Shown one piece after another: positions 43,073-50,614 of a stretch of DNA of 64,000 bases (position 1 is its first letter; the number at the start of each line of letters is the position of its first letter). The DNA comes from Allorhodopirellula solitaria (GTDB taxonomy: Bacteria; Planctomycetota; Planctomycetia; Pirellulales; Pirellulaceae): positions 255,182 through 319,181 of the forward strand of contig NZ_SJPK01000003.1 of assembly GCF_007859855.1 (NCBI RefSeq). Reading direction: 5' to 3'. The translations under genes and the position numbers were made by a program. The notes beneath the pieces were generated by a model. That model had not been told where the DNA came from. It saw only the letters and a list, made by a program, of their open reading frames with translations, and did no database searches.

Positions 43073-43145
43073 GCGGCTGTAGCTCAGTTGGCAGAGCATC
43101 ACGTTGCCAACGTGATTGTCGTCGGTTCGAATCCGATCAGCCGCT
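43073..43145 (+). tRNA. tRNA-Gly(GCC)
   Basis: This 73-nt cloverleaf has acceptor stem GCGGCTG/CAGCCGC, a D arm with GCTC/GAGC, anticodon stem TCACG/CGTGA with loop TTGCCAA (anticodon GCC), and T arm GTCGG-TTCGAAT-CCGAT. CCA is not encoded. A terminator follows at once. Confidence 0.96.
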
Positions 43146-43151
43146 CTTTTC

Positions 43152-43185
43152 AAAGCCACCGGTTTTCCAATCGGTGGCTTTTTTT
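43152..43185 (+). terminator. Intrinsic terminator after tRNA-Gly
   Basis: AAGCCACCG and CGGTGGCTT form a 9-bp stem with a 10-nt loop, followed by a run of T. It is a textbook rho-independent terminator. Confidence 0.93.
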
Positions 43186-43790
43186 GTGCGCCGCCAGTAG
43201 GAGGTCCGCCTGTCGGCCAGGCAGCGGGAGGACTCGTTGCCTCCTGTTGATTACTCACAAGTGCAGCATTCTATCGATTGCTGAAGATAGCTCATGACAA
43301 CGCCCCAACGGGGCAGTTCTATGAAAGCCCCAGGCAACGCCTGGGGTTTCAGACGCCACCACCTCGCGTTAGCCCCAACGGGGGCGGCTCTATTTGCACA
43401 TGCCATCCGAACGGCAGGATTGCGGCGAACATGAGGGCCGCCCCGTTGGGGCTACCGAAACATTTCGCTATCCGATTATCCGACCCCAGGGCGATGCCCT
43501 GGGCTTTCATACAGCCGCCCCGTTGGGGCTCAAGAACGCTTCCTTCGGGATACATGCGGGTAATCACAAAACCGGGATTCCTGTCAGACAAGCTGACAGG
43601 GGATCCGGTTTTGTGGGTAACTGACAGCTCGTCGCCTCGCCCACTACTAAAACCGACACTTGCTTCATCGTGTGTTGCTTAGTTGCCGGGTGGGCGGTGT
43701 TACCCGGGGCCTCACGACACTCGGCTCATTGCGGCGGCGGCGATCGAATCGACAGCCCGCTGTCTGATTTGCGACCAGCGGTCGCCGCCG
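43186..43790. repeat. Intergenic region with CCCCAACGGGG and CCTGTCGG palindromes
   Basis: No gene. Between 43300 and 43535 there are four copies of GCCCCAACGGGG/CCCCGTTGGGGC in both orientations and two larger stems (GCCCCAGGCAACGCCTGGGG, CCCAGGGCGATGCCCTGGG). At 43580-43610 lies CCTGTCAGACAAGCTGACAG, related to palindromes at 47070-47200. From 43620 a degraded composite repeat runs to the end. Confidence 0.8.
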
Positions 43791-44369
43791 CTACGACTTC
43801 AGGAATCGGGTCAGCAGCTCGATCCCGGGAGCGGTCAGGAAGCTCTCGGGATGGAACTGCCATCCCTCGATGGCATGCTCGCGGTGCCGGACGCCCATGA
43901 TCTGACGCTCGCCGCCCGTGTCGGTCCAGGCGGTGACGATGAGTTCGTCTGGCAAAGTCGGCGGGTCGATGACCAACGAATGGTAGCGTGTCGCCACGAA
44001 GGGATTGCTTAGCCCAGCGAAGAAGCCCTGTTCGTCATGGACAATTTCGTCGGTCTTGCCGTGCATTAGCTGGGGGGCGCGGACGATGGTGGCTCCCATC
44101 GCCTGGCCGATGGATTGATGTCCCAGGCAAACGCCGAGAATGGGAATCTTCCCGGCAAAGTGGCGGACACACTCGACGCTCACGCCGGCTTCACTCGGGG
44201 TGCAGGGGCCCGGTGAGATCAGCAATCGGGTCGGGGACATTTCCTCGATCTGTGCGACGGTGCAGTCGTCGTTGCGAATCACTCGCACATCGATGGCGGG
44301 ATCGATTTCGCCGAAACGCTGCACGAGGTTGTAGGTGAAGGAATCGTAGTTATCGATGACCAACAACAT
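43791..44369 (-). CDS. Glutamine amidotransferase, TrpG/PabA type
   Basis: This 192-residue class I glutamine amidotransferase gives ammonia to anthranilate synthase or aminodeoxychorismate synthase. Seen are MLLVIDNYDSFTYNLVQRFGE, the LLISPGPCTPSEAG oxyanion region, the nucleophile Cys in GVCLGHQSIGQAMG, and the catalytic His-Glu in GWQFHPESFLT. No TrpE or PabB gene lies beside it, so the choice between tryptophan and folate synthesis is open and it may serve both. Confidence 0.9.
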   Translation of the reverse strand: MLLVIDNYDSFTYNLVQRFGEIDPAIDVRVIRNDDCTVAQIEEMSPTRLLISPGPCTPSEAGVSVECVRHFAGKIPILGVCLGHQSIGQAMGATIVRAPQLMHGKTDEIVHDEQGFFAGLSNPFVATRYHSLVIDPPTLPDELIVTAWTDTGGERQIMGVRHREHAIEGWQFHPESFLTAPGIELLTRFLKS

Positions 44370-44600
44370 GAAAATTTTCCGGCAAACAGAATTGGAAATG
44401 TCAAGAGAGATTCGGATCAGAATAACGGAAAGGATATTCTTAGCGAGTCAAGACGTAAACGCTCTTTAGAATTGGAGTCGCGTCGGCGTATAATTGGGGC
44501 CAGCGAGAGATTCCCGTGACCTTTTCATTCGAGAAGAGAGTTGTCGCTTTCGCCGCGTTTGCTCATTCGCTTGTCTTGCCTCCTTCTTGGACTCATCGAC

Positions 44601-45140
44601 GTGATTTCGGTTCGCCCTAAAGTCGCTGAACTCGCCTTCCACCTGTTCAGTCGACCGATTCACCCTGAGTTGATCGTCGTGCAACAGTCGCGAATGATCC
44701 AGCGTGGACACTATAACGCCAAAGTCGACATCACCAATTGTGGGCATGTCATCACGTTCAATGGCGGCAAGTCCACTCTTTGTGAGGTGGCCACCAGCGC
44801 TCAGCAGCCGCTGCCCACCCGGCGTTGTCTCGTTCATCAATCGCTTAAGGGCAGCCGCACGGAAGAGGCGACCTGCCAGGGCGGGTTGGAGTATCGCACC
44901 CACTTTCAGCTCGAAACCGTCGGTGCGGACATGTTCTGGATGGTCGGGAAACAACTCGGCAAGGGCCAAACCGAAGGGTTACTGCATCGCTTTGGCTCGA
45001 GCGGGCGGATGGCATTGGGCGCGATCAGTTACGTCAATATCGAGACGCGTCTGAACTCCATGCTCGTTCAGGCGATCCACACGTTTCCCGACGACTACGC
45101 GATCGTCAAAGTCGAGTCGCTGTTCAGTTTGCCGGAGTAG
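44601..45140 (+). CDS. DUF2617 family protein
   Basis: This protein of about 179 residues starts at a GTG giving VISVRPKVAELAFHLFSRPIHPEL, the conserved beginning of DUF2617. Later landmarks are GHVITFNGGKSTLCEV and RMALGAISYVNIETR. The upstream in-frame sequence from 44541 looks noncoding. The function is unknown; the family is largely planctomycete. It lies 6 bp before the HisA-like gene, which suggests an operon. Confidence 0.75.
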   Translation: MISVRPKVAELAFHLFSRPIHPELIVVQQSRMIQRGHYNAKVDITNCGHVITFNGGKSTLCEVATSAQQPLPTRRCLVHQSLKGSRTEEATCQGGLEYRTHFQLETVGADMFWMVGKQLGKGQTEGLLHRFGSSGRMALGAISYVNIETRLNSMLVQAIHTFPDDYAIVKVESLFSLPE

Positions 45141-45146
45141 TCCGAA

Positions 45147-45905
45147 GTGCGCGATCGCTCAGACTGGGCGAGCGTGGTCGATCACCTCGTCGGCGTGATT
45201 GATCTCCAGGACGGCGTCGCTGTGCACGGAATCGCAGGCAATCGCCAGCACTACGCGGCCGTCAAGCCACTGCGCCGATTGGGACGGGCCGCCGATGGAG
45301 ATCCGCTGGCGTTGGTGGATTGGTACCGCAGCCGGCTCCCAATTCGCCAGTTCTATATTGCGGACTTGGATGCCTTGCAGGGGAAAGCGGCCCAGCACAC
45401 TGCGATCGAATCGCTCATCTCTTGCGGCGATCCCACCGACCGCTGGCTCGTCGATGTCGGTATGAGCCAACAGAACGCCGCCTCCCAGATCGGCTGGATC
45501 GAGCGAATCAGCGCCCGATACGCCAACGTGAATTGGATCATCGCGAGTGAATCGGCAACCTCATCGCAGTGGCTGGGGCAAATCGCCGAGTCGCTCTCAT
45601 CTCGATCGCTCATCCTTGGTTTGGATTTCCGTGATGGAGTGTTCGTCGGTCCGCCAGCCGGACTGGATGACTGGCTCATCGCCGCCCAACGAGCGGGCCT
45701 GCGCAGCGGCATGGTGCTCGATGTCGCCACCGTTGGGACAGGGGCTGGCCCGCGCACGGCCGATCTCTGCGGCGATTTCCACGAGCGACTGCCGGCCTGG
45801 CAATGGATCTCCGGGGGCGGGTGTCGCCATGCCGAGGATGTGAAGACCTTTCTGAACGCGGGCTGCCAGAATTGTTTAGTCGCTTCGGCACTCTTGCCGG
45901 CTTGA
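45147..45905 (+). CDS. HisA/HisF-related TIM-barrel protein
   Basis: This 252-residue (beta/alpha)8 protein is like the hisA/hisF-related group that occurs in methanogens, methylotrophs and planctomycetes, where such genes are found with tetrahydromethanopterin (C1) genes. Seen are the first strand VVDHLVGVIDLQDGVAVHG, the segment FYIADLDALQGK, ILGLDFRDGVFVG, MVLDVATVGTGAG and WISGGGCRHAEDV, the phosphate-binding loop. True HisA catalytic Asp residues are present in DLQDG and DVATVG-like positions. It lacks a histidine operon context, so a role in pterin- or C1-linked metabolism is more likely than histidine synthesis (inference). Start GTG. Confidence 0.72.
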   Translation: MRDRSDWASVVDHLVGVIDLQDGVAVHGIAGNRQHYAAVKPLRRLGRAADGDPLALVDWYRSRLPIRQFYIADLDALQGKAAQHTAIESLISCGDPTDRWLVDVGMSQQNAASQIGWIERISARYANVNWIIASESATSSQWLGQIAESLSSRSLILGLDFRDGVFVGPPAGLDDWLIAAQRAGLRSGMVLDVATVGTGAGPRTADLCGDFHERLPAWQWISGGGCRHAEDVKTFLNAGCQNCLVASALLPA

Positions 45906-46027
45906 GTCTTCGGGTCGATCCGGGCGTTGCCGGTCTCGTCGGCGTTTGCGATTCAGCGCAGGTCGCTCGTTAACGCCGTTTTGGAGTGGATGACAACCAA
46001 TGTTTCTGAGACGCTAAGGCGACTAAA

Positions 46028-46873
46028 ATGACTCAGCGTCCCACTCTCTCTCGTCCCACTCGCCACGCCGCCATGACCACCGATTCCGATTCTGACTTGC
46101 CGACGCTCGATCCCCCCGGTTCCATCGTGGTGCTGGGCACGACACCCGTCGGCGTGGAAGCAGCCCTGTATGGCCGATTCCTTGGTTACAACGTGACGTT
46201 GATCGCAGCGGTCGATGCTTGGACATCCGAGCGTCCTGACGCGGGGCGGATCGGCCCGACCTTCCAAGATGACTGGTTCGCCCGTCACTGGCTGGGAGAG
46301 CAATCGATCGCATCTCGCTGGGACGATGCCATGCCGATGATGCCCGATCAATGCCTCTCCCCGCTGGCGACCGAAGCGATCGCGGCGCAGCGTGACGAGG
46401 AGGCGAGTGCGCTGCCCATCAGTATGCGGCAATGGATCCAAGACGGCCTGCAAGCGATCCTCGAGACCGACCTCCTGCGTGGGCGTTGCTTTGCCGATAC
46501 CTTCGTTGAGTCGATGGCATTGGCTGACGTGAGTGTCGACGAGGAAGGGGCCTCCGAGGCAGACTCCAATGGAGGTGCCGATGAGAGTGATGATGAGATC
46601 CCACCTGACTTCGTGCTCACGCTCCGCGGCGAGCCTATCGGAAAAGACGGTAACGGTTCCCTGCAGTGCGAGTGCATCATCGTCGCGGACGTGCCACTCG
46701 ATTCCACTGAGCGAGAGTTCGATTTGCCCGCTGACTACTTCTTTGAAATCGCTTCAGCGGACCACTCTCGAGCCGACGACGAAATTCGAGCTGGATGGCG
46801 ACGGATCACCGAGATCTACGCGCAGTTAGCAGGGCGGGCGGAATTGGATCTGTACCGCCCGCGTCGACTCTAG
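46028..46873 (+). CDS. Hypothetical protein with Rossmann-like N-terminus
   Basis: This 281-residue protein is of unknown function. Residues of about 29-65 (PGSIVVLGTTPVGVEAALYGRFLGYNVTLI) look like a dinucleotide-binding beta-alpha-beta unit with a G-x-x-x-x-G loop. An acidic low-complexity stretch (SVDEEGASEADSNGGADESDDE) lies in the middle, followed by a strand-rich C-terminus and WRRITEIYAQLAGRAELDLY. It follows the HisA-like gene on the same strand after about 120 bp. A start at 46073 is equally possible. It could be a degenerate flavoprotein-type fold lacking most catalytic parts. Confidence 0.6.
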   Translation: MTQRPTLSRPTRHAAMTTDSDSDLPTLDPPGSIVVLGTTPVGVEAALYGRFLGYNVTLIAAVDAWTSERPDAGRIGPTFQDDWFARHWLGEQSIASRWDDAMPMMPDQCLSPLATEAIAAQRDEEASALPISMRQWIQDGLQAILETDLLRGRCFADTFVESMALADVSVDEEGASEADSNGGADESDDEIPPDFVLTLRGEPIGKDGNGSLQCECIIVADVPLDSTEREFDLPADYFFEIASADHSRADDEIRAGWRRITEIYAQLAGRAELDLYRPRRL

Positions 46874-47423
46874 CAGTCTGGCGGAGCAAGAGGCCAGTGC
46901 GGGTCGCTTGTTATTGCTTAGCAACGCACGATCAATTTCTGTCGTAGTGGACGAGACGACGAGCTGTCCTTTACCCACAAGTTTGCTCCCCTGTGTGCTT
47001 GCCACACGGGAAGCGACGTTTTGGAATTAGAAATCCGTGGCACCGATGGTCGTTCCCCTGTCGGCTTGCCCGACAGGAAACCAAGCCGAAAGACTTTGCT
47101 GTCATGCGGGGCAAGCCCGCATGGGAGCGAGGTGCACGCTTGAGCCTTCCTAACTACAAAACATGGATTCCTGTCGGACAAGCCGACAGGGGATCCGATT
47201 TTGTGGGTAATCAACAGGAGACGACGAGTCCAAAGCCGCAGGACTCGTCGCCTCCTGTCAGTTACCCACAAGTCGTATCCGGTGGTGTTCGCTTGCGCTC
47301 AAACCACCGGCTATTCTCTTCAACGCCTTCGGCGTAGGAAGGCTTGCGGGTCTCAACAGTTCGTCGCCTCGTCCACCACCGAAAAGCTTTCGCTCAATTC
47401 GCCAATTATTGACCACGCGTTGC
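46874..47423. repeat. 550-bp intergenic region made of palindromic repeats
   Basis: No gene. It contains TAGTGGACGAGACGACGAG (46948), CTGTCGGCTTGCCCGACAG (from about 47068) and CCTGTCGGACAAGCCGACAG (from about 47169) palindromes, a GACGAGTCC-GGACTCGTCGCC palindrome (47222-47253), a CCGGTGGT palindrome (47279-47311), and the GCCTTCGGCGTAGGAAGGC module up to 47425. The same modules are near 16.3 and 55.6 kb. Confidence 0.78.
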
Positions 47424-48320
47424 TTAGCCGATCGTCAAGCGTTTGCGGCGCGACATCCCGGTGTGGGTGAGGACGAGTAATGCGATCAGCGCCGTGCCGA
47501 TGTAAAAACCCGCCCCTAGATGTTGGTAATCACCGAGGATAATTCCTCCCAGGATGATTCCATAAACAGGCTCGAGGTTGTTGGCAAAGTTGATTGTGAA
47601 TACGGAAAGTCGCTTTAGCAGAGAGACATATTCACTATACGCATACACCGTACACAGCTCAGCCAATATAACGATCCAGAACCAATCCATGGCCGATGGC
47701 ATGAGATCGAGGCCGCGCCCCTCGCTCAGCCAGTGAGCGGAGATGGGCAGACATAGGGCGCAGAATAGACAGGCTCCGGTTAACTCGTACCACGTGATCA
47801 CACGGTGTGGCGTGTGCTTAGCGAAGAATCCGTTGATGATGGAAAACACAGCCGCCGCGATCGCCGCAGCGATGGCGATAGCGAAACCCACTGCGTACTG
47901 CGTTTCACTCTGGAAGATTATCGCGACGGCACCGATCACGAGCACCCCGAACACAAGGTCCATGCGTTTGAGAACGCGGCCTCGGACCATGAGCGGTTCG
48001 AGCAGCGCGGTCCACAGTGAAATCGTTGCGGCCCCGACCATGCACACCGAAACGTTCGCGACTTTGACCGCGAGGAAGAACAGCACCCAGTGCAACCCGA
48101 TGACACCACCGGTTGCGAACATGGCAATCGCGCGGCGGGCGGGCACGCGCAGCTTCTTTCTCAAAATCACGCCCAGCGTGATCGAGGCCAAGAGACAGCG
48201 ATAGAAAACAAGTTCGATCGACGGCAAGTCGATCAGTTCGCCGAGCACACCCGTGAATCCCCACAGGAACACGATGAAATGCAGTTTCCAATAGTCGCGT
48301 GGCTCGCCGTGATCTTCCAA
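47424..48320 (-). CDS. EamA/DMT-family transporter
   Basis: This 298-residue inner-membrane protein has ten predicted helices in two EamA repeats. The first is FIVFLWGFTGVLGELIDLPSIELVFYRCLLASITLG; the second ends with ILGGIILGDYQHLGAGFYIGTALIALLVL, the usual G-E/D-x-x-x-x-x-x-x-G-x-x-I-x-x-G signature of the family. Such carriers export amino acids or related metabolites. It lies 8 bp after the cysteine synthase gene on the same strand, so cysteine or O-acetylserine export is plausible (inference). Confidence 0.86.
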   Translation of the reverse strand: MEDHGEPRDYWKLHFIVFLWGFTGVLGELIDLPSIELVFYRCLLASITLGVILRKKLRVPARRAIAMFATGGVIGLHWVLFFLAVKVANVSVCMVGAATISLWTALLEPLMVRGRVLKRMDLVFGVLVIGAVAIIFQSETQYAVGFAIAIAAAIAAAVFSIINGFFAKHTPHRVITWYELTGACLFCALCLPISAHWLSEGRGLDLMPSAMDWFWIVILAELCTVYAYSEYVSLLKRLSVFTINFANNLEPVYGIILGGIILGDYQHLGAGFYIGTALIALLVLTHTGMSRRKRLTIG

Positions 48321-48328
48321 ATTCGAGT

Positions 48329-49270
48329 CTACAGTCCCAGGTCACCAAACAATGGAGTGCTGAGATAGCGTTCGCCGAGGCTGCACATGACCGTCACAAT
48401 CCGCTTGCCCTTCATCTCCGGCCGGGCAGCGACTTGGGCAGCGGCGTACATGTTGGCACCGCTACTGATCCCGGCGACAATGCCTTCTTCCTTGGCCAGT
48501 CGACGCCCCCAGGCAAACGCATCCTCGTCATCGATCAAGACGACATCATCGATGATCGATGTGTCGAGGTTTTTCGGGATGAATCCGGCCCCGATCCCCT
48601 GGATGCGGTGTTTGCCCGGCGAGCCGCCGCTGATGACAGCGGAATGGGTGGGTTCGACGGCAAACGCCTTGAAATCAGGGTTCATTTTCTTGAGGTAGCG
48701 AGCCACCCCGGTGATCGTGCCGCCCGTACCCACGCCAGCAACGATCGCATCGATTTGATGGCCACTGTCTTCCCAGATCTCCGGTCCCGTTGTCGCTTCA
48801 TGAATGGCTGGATTGGCTGGGTTCTCAAACTGCTGCGGCATGAATGAGTTGTCGGTTTTGTCGACGAGATTCTTTGCTGTCTCGATCGCCCCGTTCATGC
48901 CGTCGCCGGCCGGCGTGAGAACCAGGTTTGCGCCCATGGCACGCAGCAAGGCGCGCCGTTCGACTGACATCGATTCGGGCATCGTCAAGGTGAGTTTGTA
49001 ACCTTTGGCTGCGCATACGAAGGCGAGTGCGATTCCAGTATTGCCGCTGGTCGGCTCGACGATGTGCGTTTCCGAATTGATCTTGCCGTCGCGTTCCCCG
49101 GCCTCGATCATCGAAACGCCGATGCGATCCTTGACGCTGTTGAGCGGCTGAAAAAACTCACACTTGGCAAAGACCGTCGCCCCGCCTGCGGGCACCAAAC
49201 GGTTGATTTGCACCATTGGTGTGTCACCGATACTACGGGTGACACTGTCATACGATTTTCCACGAGCCAT
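48329..49270 (-). CDS. cysK: Cysteine synthase (O-acetylserine sulfhydrylase)
   Basis: This 313-residue PLP enzyme makes cysteine from O-acetylserine and sulfide. The PLP lysine is in FFQPLNSVKDRIGVSMI, the substrate loop is PTSGNTGIALAF, and the phosphate-binding loop is AGVGTGGTITGVARYLK. The C-terminal GISSGANMYAAAQVA also fits. The ATG is preceded by AAAGGATTAGATC, a good ribosome binding site. It is probably cotranscribed with the EamA-type transporter. Confidence 0.94.
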   Translation of the reverse strand: MARGKSYDSVTRSIGDTPMVQINRLVPAGGATVFAKCEFFQPLNSVKDRIGVSMIEAGERDGKINSETHIVEPTSGNTGIALAFVCAAKGYKLTLTMPESMSVERRALLRAMGANLVLTPAGDGMNGAIETAKNLVDKTDNSFMPQQFENPANPAIHEATTGPEIWEDSGHQIDAIVAGVGTGGTITGVARYLKKMNPDFKAFAVEPTHSAVISGGSPGKHRIQGIGAGFIPKNLDTSIIDDVVLIDDEDAFAWGRRLAKEEGIVAGISSGANMYAAAQVAARPEMKGKRIVTVMCSLGERYLSTPLFGDLGL

Positions 49271-49536
49271 GATCTAATCCTTTAAGTCAAGTTTCCAGTC
49301 TTGGAACTGATTGCATAACCAATCGATCCGAACGGGCCATTGCCTCTCAATGATCCCTGAGCGTCAACACTCAATGTTGACACCGATGAACCACTAAGGG
49401 GTGTGAGCAACTGTTCGGTACAGGAGTCGGTGAACGCTAGCACCGGTTCTCAAAACGCTACGTGTTTGGCGTGAAAAAACCGGGGCTAGCGCCCACCGGC
49501 TCGTTGGGTGACACCGAAGGACTCCCGAGCACCTGC

Positions 49537-50547
49537 TTAGGCGACTTGCCAGGTATCCCCGGAGTGAAACAGAGCGTTCAGGTCGCCATCGCCCTGTTTG
49601 GCTTTGGCGGCGGTGACCTGCTCGTTAATCTGATCGTCGTAGGTCGTGACGCCCTTGACCGACCGCAGCACCCCAATGGGCTCGGGCATCTCCGGATATC
49701 GCATCCGGGCGAGCATCATTTGGATGGCGGGGTTGGGTGCCTGAGCGTCGTGAATCAGCAGGTCATCCGCGGGCACATCGGCTGTGTTGACGACTTCCAA
49801 CTGGTTGCCTGTCAGGCGGATGCCTTTGTCGCTCTGGGCACCAAAAATCAAGGGTTTGCCGTGCTCCAGTTCGACGACGTTCTCTGCCCGCTGTTTCTTT
49901 TCTTGAGCGTACGCCATCGCGCCGTCGTTGAACACGTTGCAGTTCTGGTAGACTTCGACCAAGGAGGTACCCTTGTGCTCGGCAGCGGCCTTGAGCGTTT
50001 GACCGAGGTGCTTGACGTGCGCGTCGATACTGCGAGCGACGAACGTGGCTTCGGCCGCGAGAGCCACCGACAGTGGGCTGAGCGGATGGTCGATCGCACC
50101 CATGGGCGTGCTCTTGGTGACTTGGCCCTCGACGCTCGTGGGACTGTACTGGCCCTTGGTCAATCCATAGATGCGGTTATTGAACAGCACAATGTTGATG
50201 TCCAGGTTGCGTCGCAGGCAGTGAATGAAGTGATTCCCGCCGATGGACAGGGCGTCGCCGTCACCGGTGATTACCCAGACCATGAGTTCGGGACGCGTGG
50301 ACTTCAAACCGGTTGCAAACGTCGGAGCACGGCCGTGGATGCTGTGCATTCCATAGGTGTTCATGTAGTACGGAAACCGGCTGCTGCAGCCGATACCGCT
50401 GATGAAGACAGTTTTCTCGCGTGGGTACCCGAGTTCGGGCAAGACCTTCTTCATCTGCGCGAGGATCGAGTAGTCGCCACAGCCGGGGCACCAGCGGACA
50501 TCTTGGTCGGAGGCGAAATCGGCAGCTTTGAGGACTGGAAGATTCAT
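49537..50547 (-). CDS. korB: 2-oxoacid:ferredoxin oxidoreductase, beta subunit
   Basis: This 336-residue thiamine-diphosphate subunit works with the alpha-gamma protein next to it to oxidise a 2-oxoacid, most likely 2-oxoglutarate, to the acyl-CoA with reduction of ferredoxin. Seen are the CPGCGDYSILAQMKK start with two cysteines for the cluster, GIGCSSRFPYY, the ThDP-magnesium motif VITGDGDALSIGGNHF ending in NIVLFNNRIYGLTKGQ, and KGTSLVEVYQNCNVFND. The KorB C-terminal finish is normal in length. Confidence 0.93.
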   Translation of the reverse strand: MNLPVLKAADFASDQDVRWCPGCGDYSILAQMKKVLPELGYPREKTVFISGIGCSSRFPYYMNTYGMHSIHGRAPTFATGLKSTRPELMVWVITGDGDALSIGGNHFIHCLRRNLDINIVLFNNRIYGLTKGQYSPTSVEGQVTKSTPMGAIDHPLSPLSVALAAEATFVARSIDAHVKHLGQTLKAAAEHKGTSLVEVYQNCNVFNDGAMAYAQEKKQRAENVVELEHGKPLIFGAQSDKGIRLTGNQLEVVNTADVPADDLLIHDAQAPNPAIQMMLARMRYPEMPEPIGVLRSVKGVTTYDDQINEQVTAAKAKQGDGDLNALFHSGDTWQVA

Positions 50548-50614
50548 GGGAAAGATTCAGGTTGGACAGAGAGTGGTTTGGCGGATGGGGAGCGAACGTC
50601 TGGGCAACGTTTCG

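Noticed and set aside
43300-43620. CRISPR array
   Set aside because: The repeats are palindromes of different types with unequal spacing and in both orientations, and no cas gene is near.
43791-44369. Assignment of the amidotransferase to trpG alone
   Set aside because: No trpE, pabB or other pathway gene is adjacent, so TrpG and PabA cannot be separated.
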